Shown piece after piece: positions 28,831-36,748 of a DNA stretch of 64,000 nucleotides (the stretch's first letter is position 1; each line of letters begins with the position of its first letter). A program made the translations under genes and the position numbers. The DNA lies in contig NZ_CP034691.1 of assembly GCF_004114375.1 (NCBI RefSeq), positions 1 to 64,000 of the forward strand, in the 5' to 3' direction. The stretch is from Halorubrum sp. BOL3-1 (lineage in GTDB: Archaea > Halobacteriota > Halobacteria > Halobacteriales > Haloferacaceae). The notes under the pieces are model-generated. The model was not told the DNA's origin. It did no database searches and worked only from the letters and a program-made list of their open reading frames with translations.

Positions 28831-29167
28831 TCAGCCGTCACCACGTGCGAGGTCCAAGAGTCCGTCCTGAGCGAGATGTGTCACGAACCCGATGAACGAC
28901 GCGATCCCCCAGCCGAAGCCTGCGACCACCGGGCTCCAGCCGCCCCAGATCTGTGTCACGACGGCGGCGTATCCGCCCGTTGCGACTGCAAAGACCACAC
29001 CGGCGGGGAACCGAGTGAATGACGCCTCGGTGAGGGGGTCGGAGGATCGGAATCAGCGTCCGCACGGCGTACCCGACACCGATCGGGACGACCCCGGTGA
29101 GCACGCCCGCGACGAACACCGGTGCGGTGGCGGTGACTCCGGCCAGCGTCGACTCGGGCGGGGGCAT
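28831..29167 (-). pseudogene. Small membrane protein with a frameshift
   Basis: From ATG 29167 the frame reads STLAGVTATAPVFVAGVLTG and VGYAVRTLIPILRPP, with hydrophobic helices. Then the frame turns into Arg-rich nonsense near a five-C run (minus strand; 29034-29038). A different frame continues convincingly as LTEASFTRFPAGVVFAVATG, WSPVVAGFGWGIASFIGFV and ends at 28831. A single indel at the homopolymer restores a protein of about 112 residues with three or four membrane helices. It follows the 29171 gene by three bases. Confidence 0.65.
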
Positions 29168-29170
29168 GAA

Positions 29171-29425
29171 CTAAACCAGCAGCAACGCGACTGTCCCGGC
29201 AGCGACAACCGGGAGCCACCGGTAGGCGAGTCGATAGGGACGCGAGGACGGGTGGTCGGCGTCCGGGACGATCGATCCGCCCAGTGTCCCGGGAAGCGTG
29301 CCGACCGCAGCGAGGAGGCCGATTTGACGACTCCAAACTTCTGTGAACACACCGACGACAATCGGGAAAACCACCACCGCATGGACAACGAGTCCGGCAC
29401 GAAGGTGACGTTCGAACGGAGGCAT
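29171..29425 (-). CDS. Small membrane protein with D-x-DHP motif
   Basis: 84 residues with three hydrophobic segments and the sequence GGSIVPDADHPSSRPYRLAYRW. The PDxDHP signature resembles the membrane-bound metal-dependent hydrolase group (YdjM-like), although that family is normally 170-200 residues. Together with the following frameshifted gene, three bases away, the two could be halves of one such protein. That is a guess. Confidence 0.55.
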   Translation of the reverse strand: MPPFERHLRAGLVVHAVVVFPIVVGVFTEVWSRQIGLLAAVGTLPGTLGGSIVPDADHPSSRPYRLAYRWLPVVAAGTVALLLV

Positions 29426-29440
29426 GGTATCGGCTCCGTG

Positions 29441-30301
29441 TTAGTCTTCGTGCTCGAACTCGAGTTCGAACTCGTCAGTCTCCTCGTCGACACTATCCAC
29501 CGTCGAGCCGGAGTCTGCCTCGTCGAAGGAGCCGGCGCTGTATCCGATACCCACGTCCTCGGAGCCGGACGTTCCGATAACCGAGCGTGCCTGTGAGACG
29601 AGTTCGCGTGCTTCGGCGCTCATGACGGCGGTATCCAGCTGACCGAGGATTCGCTGGAGCTGCCCGGTCTTTCGTCGCCACAGGACGAGCCCGGCCAGTC
29701 CGGCGACGAGTCCACCAGCAACAACTCCGCCGCCGATTCCGGCCGGTAGCGGCACCGCTGGCGTCTGGACAACTGCCACGTCCTCGGCCGGGAGCCTCGG
29801 CGCGACGTCAACCGACTCTGAGACGATCCGGCTGTTCGCGGCGAACTGGGTGGTGACCTCAACGCTGGCGAGCCTGTCGCCGTTCGGCACGAGCGTCCGC
29901 GGGTACAGTTCCATCTCGACGATCACCTCCTCGCCGGGACGCAGGCGGTCGATTGTGAACGCGCCGGGGTTGTCCTTGACCCGGGTCACGACCTGTCGGC
30001 CGTCCTCCGTGCTGACGATGGTGTCGACACTCGACGCGCTGATGAACGCCTGAGTCGTCGAGTCAATGTCGACCTCCGTCGATTCGAGCGTCCGGTCTTG
30101 GGGAGTCACCGACACCCGAAGCGTGAGGGCGTGGTTCGACTCGCCGCTGTCACCGAGACACGTGGTTGTGACCTCGGCTGGTACTTCTGCTTGCTGTGCG
30201 GCGGCCGTCGTGCCGGCCAGCCCAGCGCCAACCGGGAGCAGCAAGACTATTACGACGACCGCGAGCTTCTGTACCTGTGTTCGGGTTCTGGATCTGAACA
30301 T
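29441..30301 (-). CDS. Secreted, membrane-anchored protein with acidic cytoplasmic tail
   Basis: 286 residues. A signal peptide (QVQKLAVVVIVLLLPVGAGLAG then TTAAAQQAEV) is followed by about 150 residues of beta-rich extracellular domain (LTLRVSVTPQDRTLESTEV, RLRPGEEVIVEMELYP). Then comes a membrane helix (PAGIGGGVVAGGLVAGLAGLVLW), a basic stop-transfer RRK and a 75-residue acidic tail inside the cell ending EFELEFEHED. It sits 30 bases after the tubulin-like remnant and 15 before the membrane protein. I infer that it links the envelope to the tubulin-like GTPase. Confidence 0.75.
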   Translation of the reverse strand: MFRSRTRTQVQKLAVVVIVLLLPVGAGLAGTTAAAQQAEVPAEVTTTCLGDSGESNHALTLRVSVTPQDRTLESTEVDIDSTTQAFISASSVDTIVSTEDGRQVVTRVKDNPGAFTIDRLRPGEEVIVEMELYPRTLVPNGDRLASVEVTTQFAANSRIVSESVDVAPRLPAEDVAVVQTPAVPLPAGIGGGVVAGGLVAGLAGLVLWRRKTGQLQRILGQLDTAVMSAEARELVSQARSVIGTSGSEDVGIGYSAGSFDEADSGSTVDSVDEETDEFELEFEHED

Positions 30302-30331
30302 AAGTTGGATGGATCAGTGATCGGTTACGAG

Positions 30332-31555
30332 CTACTCCTCCGGGTCGACTCGCAAGACCTCCGGGTAAGCCGTCGAGTCGTCGACGTCGATGTCCGTCCC
30401 GACGACGTCGTGGGTCCCCACCCGAACCGCCTCCATACCGATCGGGTGGAGGAAGTTCTCGAAGTGGATGTTACCGTACTCGACGAGGATGGTGAATTCG
30501 TCGTCGGCCTGTTGGGAGATCAGCTTGGTGTCGAGTTCGTACTCGGAGCTGGCCATGTCCGTGACATTGTCGTCGCCCTCCGCGCCGTGCCAGATGTCCC
30601 GCATGGTGGCCTCGTCCGCGAAGACAATCGGACGGCCCTGTGCCGGCGACCGCGAGCCGGCCTGCGTCATCAGTCTGTCGTTGAGGGGCGCGTCTCCTTC
30701 CTCGGCGCGGAGCGCGCTGTTGATGTGGTTCGCCGCCTCTGTCTGGTCGATCACGCCCTGGTTCCAGAGCTGCGAGAGGCTCGGCGAGTCGGAAAACAGC
30801 TCCGGGTCAATGTGGTCCGGATCCGTGACCGGCAGCGTCACGGTCCGGTCCATCCGCGGATTTATGAGCTGATCGCGCAGGTCGTCCCGGTCGCTCTGGA
30901 TCGTGTCGCGCTGGTTGCGGGCCGTACTCAGGCTCGCGTCGATGCGTTCGAGCTTGGAAGCGAGGTCGGCCATCTCGTCGCCGAGCTCGGCTCGCTGACG
31001 CTCCAGCTGCTCGCGCATCTCCTCGAGCGTGTTCTGGGTTCGCGTGAACTCGGAGGCAAGCTAGCTGAGCTCGCTGAGCGTCCGCTCGATATCGTCGATA
31101 TCCCCTTTGAGGTTCGAGCGCTTCGAGTGATCGACGAGGATCGTGGTCTGGTCTAACGCCGCCTGCTTGGCCTGGCGCCGCTACTTGAGGTACGGTCGGA
31201 TCACCTTGGTGAACTGTACCAACGGCGGTGCGGACCTGTCGAGTGCCTCGTTGAAATCCTCGAGTTCGTCGGCGTGTTCGTCGACGTACGCCGTAATCTT
31301 GTCCGGGAAGCTGTGGCTCTCGAGTCGCTTGGCGAGGTGGTCGACGACCGCCTGCTGGGTGATGACCGCAAGCAGGGACTCGGAGGGAACGGCGTCGTGG
31401 AATTCCTCTGCCAGCTGGACCTGGATCGTCTCTACGCGGTCGCCGATGAGTTCGGTGCTGACCTGCCCGGGGCTGAGGTTCGTAGCGGTCTTCAGCGCGA
31501 GGTCGCGGGCCCGGCGTGCGACTGAGCTCTCGCCGCCATCGGCCTGTACTTCGTC
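30332..31555 (-). pseudogene. C-terminal remnant of a second tubulin-like gene
   Basis: One frame runs from inside the transposase fusion (about 31555) to 30332, with TAG at 31181-31183 and 31061-31063. The part before the first stop is helical (RARDLALKTATNLSPGQV, AVITQQAVVDHLAKRLES). A coiled coil follows (MREQLERQRAELGDEMADLA). The end has DDEFTILVEYGNIHFENF, matching DEITMVLFVSDVFLDNL at the same C-terminal place in the intact 4809 protein. The N-terminal GTPase domain is gone, replaced by an IS5-type transposase. The frame from 31018 (228 residues) could still be translated. The junction coordinate is approximate. Confidence 0.65.
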
Positions 31556-32345
31556 GCCGTCGTCCTTTAGCATCGTAAACACGGTCTCACTCATTGACCG
31601 CTGATTGTAGAGATCATCGTCAATTCTGGCGTTGTGAGCTCTCTTGAGTGCGTTTTGCTCGCAGTGTTTGATCACCGGTCGTGTAGACCTGTCACGGCAG
31701 GCTTCGCGGAGATCACTCCACGAGTACATTTTGTCGGCCAGCAACGCCTGCAGGTCTTCGGCGTTCCGCCGAAAAACCTGCAACCCAATATGGCTGTTAT
31801 AGGCTTTCTTCGTCGTGAAATGAGCGTCCATGATAACAAGAGACTCGGTGTCAACGAGTAGCATCATTTTCATCGCGTTGAACGAGTAACCGACCCGATT
31901 CCGGTAGTGTGAGCTGGCTTGATCACGCTGAAAGCCGCTGGCGTCGATCGGCGCGGTGCCTGAGAGCCCCGCCTGCTCCGCTGAGGCGCGGAGCAGGCGG
32001 CGCAGCTCTTTCATCGGGAATTCATCGTCCCAGACGCTGAAAGAGGTGTAATCAGGAGATTCCTCAAGCTCAAACACACCGAGGATTCCCGGTATCTCGT
32101 TGAGATAGTCTTCAAGCTTCCGAAGCGGCTTGTTGATCTCCTCTTTGAGCAGAAGGAGCGCGATCTTCGTTGACTTGGCGTACCCGTTGTCGCCGTCGGC
32201 GACAGCGGGTACGTCCGGTTCCTCTACGTGGCTTGTGGCAAAGTCTCGAAACGTCTGTGCGAGGGTTCTGAGACGCCCCATATCGCCAGACGGCGTCCAT
32301 ATCCCGTGAAATTAGCGATACAATCCGCAGACGGCGTCGGCGTTC
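31556..32345 (-). mobile_element. IS5-type element remnant, truncated and fused to the tubulin-like remnant
   Basis: The right end lies somewhere in 32282-32345 (an 11-base motif CAGACGGCGTC occurs at 32288 and 32329). The transposase frame starts at ATG 32281, and residues 1 to about 240 are IS5-like: AAIDxSGF-type motif as APIDASGFQRDQASSHYRNR, LLVDTESLVIMDAHF, LADKMYSWSDLREACRDRST and DDLYNQRSMSETVF. The last 30 or so residues are missing. The reading frame continues without a stop into tubulin-like sequence, making a 366-codon chimera (31181-32281). No left inverted repeat remains. Confidence 0.7.
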
Positions 32346-32431
32346 AACGTAGCAACTTATAGTTATCGCGCCTTGGAAATGAATTCCCAGTCTCTAGTCT
32401 TAGTCTAGCAGTTCGTGTTTCGACTCCTCAC

Positions 32432-32773
32432 TTACCGTCGTAATGAATATGAGAGGACACCTGGGAATTGCTCTCCGGTGTCACTCTGTAGGTCAAACTC
32501 AACCCAAACGTACTCGCCGCCAGCTTCAAATTCGGTCAAGTCCTCTATTTGGATACCGTCTTGGAGCGTAATTGCCTGACTATAATTGGGATCCTCAATT
32601 GCATCTGACCACTCTTGGACGACAGTCGCCTCGATAGAGGTTCCATCAGGTATGTGTGCCTCAATCTCAAGTGTTGTGGGTGTTCCAGTAAACTGGACTT
32701 TTGCCGATCTGAACGACACCTGTTTGGGGAACTTCCTAAATCCGAAACGGCTGTAAATATCTTCACCAGACAT
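32432..32773 (-). CDS. Unrecognised 113-residue beta-rich protein
   Basis: Hydrophilic, with alternating beta pattern (TLEIEAHIPDGTSIEATVVQ, YVWVEFDLQSDTGEQF). There is no signal peptide or cysteine. It is bracketed by IS debris and an AT-rich spacer; its lower GC than the preceding operon suggests a different origin. The function is unknown. Confidence 0.5.
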   Translation of the reverse strand: MSGEDIYSRFGFRKFPKQVSFRSAKVQFTGTPTTLEIEAHIPDGTSIEATVVQEWSDAIEDPNYSQAITLQDGIQIEDLTEFEAGGEYVWVEFDLQSDTGEQFPGVLSYSLRR

Positions 32774-33006
32774 ACAGTTATTATCTGATTTATATCTAAT
32801 AAGTATTTGGCAACATAGGTTCTACATCTCGTCGGTCATTATTCTACCTGTATTGGATAAACCAAGCCAGAATATGTTATCTTCTGAGGATTTTAACAGA
32901 GCTGCTATAGATTATAGGGGTTGTTGTTGCTTGTCATTGTTGATGTTAGAGGGTGACCGATGCGATCTTACGCGTTCAGGGACGCGCGTATTGATACTGA
33001 CTACCA

Positions 33007-34023
33007 TCACCTTCGGCGTACCTTCGAAACGATCTCCCAGGCCGCTTGTTTAGCCTCTGTAATACTATGCTTGCGTCGGAAGTACGAACTGAGATATACC
33101 ACCCCAGCCAATATCGGAATTACCCCGAACCAGTAGTATGATACTGCCAACTGCGGAACAAGCCCTCTCCACGCAAGGATTATACAGATTAGCCCCAGAC
33201 GAGTTGTTGAGTCCCAGATCCACGGCTCCCTGTTTATCCCGTCGCTCTCATCTATATGGAGACACACAGTCAGTTTATAACAGTAGTAGACCCCAAATCC
33301 AGAGTATACAAGCATCCCTCCAAGCAGATACCGTGGGCCGAGAGACACATACTCCATCAAATATAAGCCGATCAACGCCGCGGTGAGTGTAGTTAGCGCA
33401 GTGGCGAACCGTTTTCGAGATCTACTGCCAGTCTTACTTACGCGCCGTCGGACCTCATCACGTTGATCGCGATCATATAAATGGAGAATGTAAGCTCCCC
33501 CGATAACGATCCCCAATAAAACGGGCTGGCTCAGGCCCAAGAAGAGCAGCGCCGTTATCGACGCTACTGCTTCCTCAATTACTGTAGCAGCGTTCGCAAC
33601 TGACGTTACAGTCGCCGTAACCAGACCGGTGAGGCCGACAACTACTAATGCCGCCCCAATGATGAGAGTTAACACGTGGATAAGTTTGGAAAAAAACGGA
33701 ATGTACCGCCGAGAAAAATACCACGGTTCAGTGATATGATTGTATATCGTGGACGCGTCACTGCTACGGAGATCATCTATTCCGTGAGCTCGCTGATGAC
33801 ACGACTCACAGAGTGTCGTCAGATTTGAGATATCGTGTGACCCACCCTGGCTCTTTGGAACGACGTGATGGGCGTGAAGAACAGCGTTCCCGTCTCGGCC
33901 ACCCTTTGCTCCACAGTTTTGACACCGATAATTATCATTCAGGTATACTTCTTTTCTCCGGTTCCCCCAATCCGATGGATAATCTTTTCCCATCTTCCTG
34001 TCAGGTAGATAGTATTCATCCAA
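33007..34023 (-). CDS. HNH nuclease domain fused to a polytopic membrane domain
   Basis: 338 residues. Residues 20-85 are an HNH domain: YRCQNCGAKGG (first zinc knuckle), HAHHVVPKSQGGSHDISNL (catalytic His) and LCESCHQRAHG (second knuckle). The rest has about six hydrophobic helices (LTLIIGAALVVVGLTGLV, LLGIVIGGAYIL, LIGLYLMEYVSLG, LLGGMLVYSGFGVYY and others) and a basic C-terminus. Nuclease-membrane fusions suggest DNA cleavage at the membrane, as in some anti-phage or entry-exclusion proteins; here that is inference. It is AT-richer than its neighbours. Confidence 0.75.
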   Translation of the reverse strand: MDEYYLPDRKMGKDYPSDWGNRRKEVYLNDNYRCQNCGAKGGRDGNAVLHAHHVVPKSQGGSHDISNLTTLCESCHQRAHGIDDLRSSDASTIYNHITEPWYFSRRYIPFFSKLIHVLTLIIGAALVVVGLTGLVTATVTSVANAATVIEEAVASITALLFLGLSQPVLLGIVIGGAYILHLYDRDQRDEVRRRVSKTGSRSRKRFATALTTLTAALIGLYLMEYVSLGPRYLLGGMLVYSGFGVYYCYKLTVCLHIDESDGINREPWIWDSTTRLGLICIILAWRGLVPQLAVSYYWFGVIPILAGVVYLSSYFRRKHSITEAKQAAWEIVSKVRRR

Positions 34024-34040
34024 TAAAAACGGATCCCTGC

Positions 34041-34190
34041 TCAGTCACTCAACCGATCTAACCGTTCCGTGAACTGTTCTCCTTGATGTCTCTCATCCGG
34101 GAATCGGTTCATCAGGTATATAATATCTAACGACTGATTCCAACGAAATAGGATAAATATCGGTCGATTTCCGGTTGATTGTGGCTCCAT
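34041..34190 (-). CDS. Short unrecognised ORF, probably a gene fragment
   Basis: 49 codons (MEPQSTGNRPIFILFRW, then SLDIIYLMNRFPDERHQGEQ and FTERLDRLSD). It ends 17 bases before the start of the HNH gene, so it could be an upstream partner. Sequence before the ATG stays open for only seven codons. Real coding is uncertain. Confidence 0.25.
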   Translation of the reverse strand: MEPQSTGNRPIFILFRWNQSLDIIYLMNRFPDERHQGEQFTERLDRLSD

Positions 34191-34246
34191 GTAGTCGAAT
34201 CCGCCGTCGAAAAACTACCAGAAACCGCAACTAACAGAATAATATA

Positions 34247-34444
34247 CTTGATTTCGCACGTTAGACGAATATCCCGTCGATCTGGAGCATTAAATCGTCG
34301 ATACTGCGGTTTGACTGTGTTTCTGCTGCGTTGAGAAACACTCGAACTGGTCGGTTTGTTCAGTACACAGGAACGACGTTATCGGTAGAATCCACACTTC
34401 ACACGCTCCCTACGCACTCCAACAGCATAACGTGCGAAGTCAAG
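34247..34444. mobile_element. About 200-bp palindromic-ended MITE flanked by TA
   Basis: Imperfect 18-bp terminal inverted repeats (CTTGATTTCGCACGTTA versus TAACGTGCGAAGTCAAG) bounded on both sides by TA (34245-34246 and 34445-34446), as expected for an IS630/mariner-type target. There is no ORF inside. An IS630-type relic lies 380 bases away, but its ends were not matched to these. Confidence 0.5.
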
Positions 34445-34446
34445 TA

Positions 34447-34825
34447 GAGTTTGTGTAGGGAGATTCTCAGAATGTGTGCTCACTCGAACACTTACTTGAA
34501 ATCAGTCGACATTATGAACTATAATGAGGAGTGTCGACATGCTAAGAGACCGTTTCAGGACGAACTGGATTATTTTATCGACGATAGTAATTTCCTGTCT
34601 AAACACCGATGACGACTAGACTTGTCTCTGCCTGTGCTACTTCAAGAACGCTGATGGCGTTCATATCCGAACCGCTGTAGACGGTGCGGCTGACGCTTCG
34701 AGAGGGGGATCACTTTATTTCACCCCTTAGTATACTCCTTCGTCACTTCAGACAAGATGATACGAACCTATTCCTTGATCACGATTCTAAAATCAACTAA
34801 TTCGCCGAGACTACTATAGTAGGCG
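34447..34825. other. Intergenic stretch, no gene seen
   Basis: About 380 AT-rich bases with many stops in all frames, between a MITE and the IS630-type relic. It may contain the decayed end of that element. Confidence 0.4.
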
Positions 34826-35730
34826 TTAGAAATAGTTTCTCACTTTTGGAATTGAGAGCTGGTCAAGAGCGGTGTCGATCGCCGTTGTAAGTTCGTTGAG
34901 TGAATCGAAGAAGTGGTTGCTGAGAGCTGCTTGGAGCTGTCTCCAGCATTCCTCGACAGGGTTCAATTCCGGAGAATACGACGGAAGCGTCACGAAGGCG
35001 AGGTCGTCACGGGCCGCAAGGTCCGTGACGGCCAACGCCTGAAAATACGGTGCTCCATCGAGAACAGCGATCAGATCACCTTCAAATTCTTCACATAGTG
35101 CTAAAATGAAATGCTTTGCGTGATCGGCGGTGATATACTCTGTAAATCGAGAGAAGAAGCGATCACCGTCTTCGGTGATCGCGCCTAACAGACACGTCCA
35201 GTCCCGTTGACCGGATAATTCGACAGAGGGCCGCGTGCCGCGCGGAAACCACGCGGCACGCGGCTTGACTTGCACAGATCTTTTAGTTTGATCGATACAC
35301 ACTACTGTAGCGTCCATTTTCTGTCGCTTTTTTGATCTCATCGTAGAATTCGTTTTGTTCGTCCTCGTCGGATTCAGCGGCTGAACGGCGTGGTTTTTGA
35401 TAACTCAATCTCGCCTCTTTCAACAACCGCCGACAGCTCGGGATCGAGTACTCGACGCTATACGTTTCTTCAAGATATTCTTGCGCGAGCGCCGGCGTCC
35501 ACGCCGATCTCTTGGGGTGATTCGTGGATTATCTGCTCAAACTGTTTTTGTTGTGTTTCTGAGATTTTTTGCTCTCGGCTAGATCGATGAACATCAGTAA
35601 CAGCCTGTTCAAGCGGCTTGTCAGTATCCAGTCGCTTGAGCCAGCTGTAGATTGTTCGTCGGCCAGTATCGTGCCACTCAGCGAGTTCAGTCTGCGTGAA
35701 GCCGTTTTTGTACGCGATCACAGCTAACAA
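34826..35730 (-). pseudogene. IS630-family transposase, frameshifted relic
   Basis: Two open pieces. The N-terminal part (35470-35730) has a helix-turn-helix (MLAVIAYKNGFTQTELAEWH, TGRRTIYSWLKRL). The C-terminal part (34826-35341) has the IS630 DDE triad: VVCIDQTKRSVQV, LIAVLDGAPYF and PSYSPELNPVEECWRQL. The 130 bases between them encode a linker in broken frames. Both catalytic ends look fresh, so the lesion is probably recent. Flanking inverted repeats were not identified. Confidence 0.75.
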
Positions 35731-35919
35731 CCTTGCGTCGGCTTGTTTCCGTCAACATCATCAAGCGCCTCTTAGAACTCTTCGACGGAGATCTCGTCGA
35801 GATGACCATCTTGTAACCTATTATGATCTGTCTGGCTGCCCTCTCATACTGGCTAGACGATGTATACTGACCGAAACTGGGACAGAATGTCTCTGACAAC
35901 CTAGGATTTCAACAGCCAC
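35731..35919. other. Short spacer between IS630 relic and next pseudogene
   Basis: Less than 200 bases of partly coding-like sequence related to the transposase N-terminus (minus frames). No independent gene seen. Confidence 0.3.
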
Positions 35920-36748
35920 CTAGTAGATACCCCAGTCTTGGTACTCATCATAACTTTCAGCATCATCCGTCTTTAATTAATACTCTCAGTAATACTATCT
36001 AGGCCCAGTTTCCGCTCGAATTCTGTCAATTTACTCCCGCTACGGCGAGAAAACCTTGTTTCTAGGGTTGCTTTATTGCTTGGTTTCGGTGGGTATGGTG
36101 TTTGGCTCATTCAGTTAGTACTTCCCAATACTGCTAAACATAATACTACAAAAGAATATTACCATCAGGCTTAACTAAAGACGAATGCTTTCACCATTTT
36201 CATCAGAATTAACAGCTGATATCTCCCCCAAACCGTCTACTTGGTCGGTAACACGGTCGACATCGCTAACGAGATACTGGACAACCGATTCGGTACGATT
36301 GAATTCCTCTGATACGATCTCATTATCATGCTCGTCTACGGCTTCAAGTAAATCGGCAACTGAGTCAACAATGGAACCAGCTAGCATGAGTGCCTGTGAT
36401 GAAAGATGCTCGAATTCGCAAAGTCTGGTTTCTCCAGAGCACACATCAAGTTCGATCCTGAGAATATTCGTTGAATCGGAGTACCATAAACCACGGGTAA
36501 TTGATGAGATTGGATTGTAGTAGGTGTATGTCGGCTCGGCGGAGATAAATTCAATTTCAGGTGACTAATCTTGATATCGGTTACCGAACGACTGGAGTTC
36601 CTCTACCGGTGCGGATTCATGCTTGTACTGTTGCTTAAGTTCGTCGTAAAATCGCTCTATCTCAAGTACAGTGAAGACAGCAACCTGAATCACTTTGTTC
36701 TCTTTACCCGCCAAAGAGCGGAGCTGCTCCCATGCCGCCTCATTGTCT
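35920..36748 (-). pseudogene. Unknown gene truncated by ISH3-type copy A, with amber stop and ISH8-type MITE
   Basis: Minus-strand coding sequence enters from the ISH3-type element at 36748 (DNEAAWEQLRSLAGKENKV..., FYDELKQQYKHESAP), meets TAG at 36565-36567, and continues in frame (SPEIEFISAEPTYTYYN, LRIELDVCSGETRLCEFEHL, SVVQYLVSDVDRVTDQVD). At 36188 a 224-bp MITE interrupts it. Joining the two sides at the target duplication restores NGESYDEYQDWGIY and a stop at 35920-35922. The family is not recognised; it is acidic and mostly helical. The N-terminus is lost. Confidence 0.65.
35964..36187 (-). mobile_element. 224-bp ISH8-type MITE
   Basis: The ends CATCCGTCTTTAATTAA and GGCTTAACTAAAGACGAATG closely match the ISH8 termini. 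It is flanked by CTTTCAGCAT (35954-35963) and CTTTCACCAT (36188-36197), a 10-bp target duplication with one substitution. There is no coding content. It is probably mobilised by the ISH8 transposase at 18753-20063 or a relative. Confidence 0.85.

Noticed and set aside
28892-29596. 234-codon plus-strand frame
   Set aside because: Low-complexity Arg/Asp-rich shadow across two membrane-protein genes and the end of the anchored protein on the minus strand.
30098-31156. 352-codon plus-strand frame
   Set aside because: Antisense of the tubulin-like remnant and anchored protein; Val/Arg/Leu-rich with no motif.
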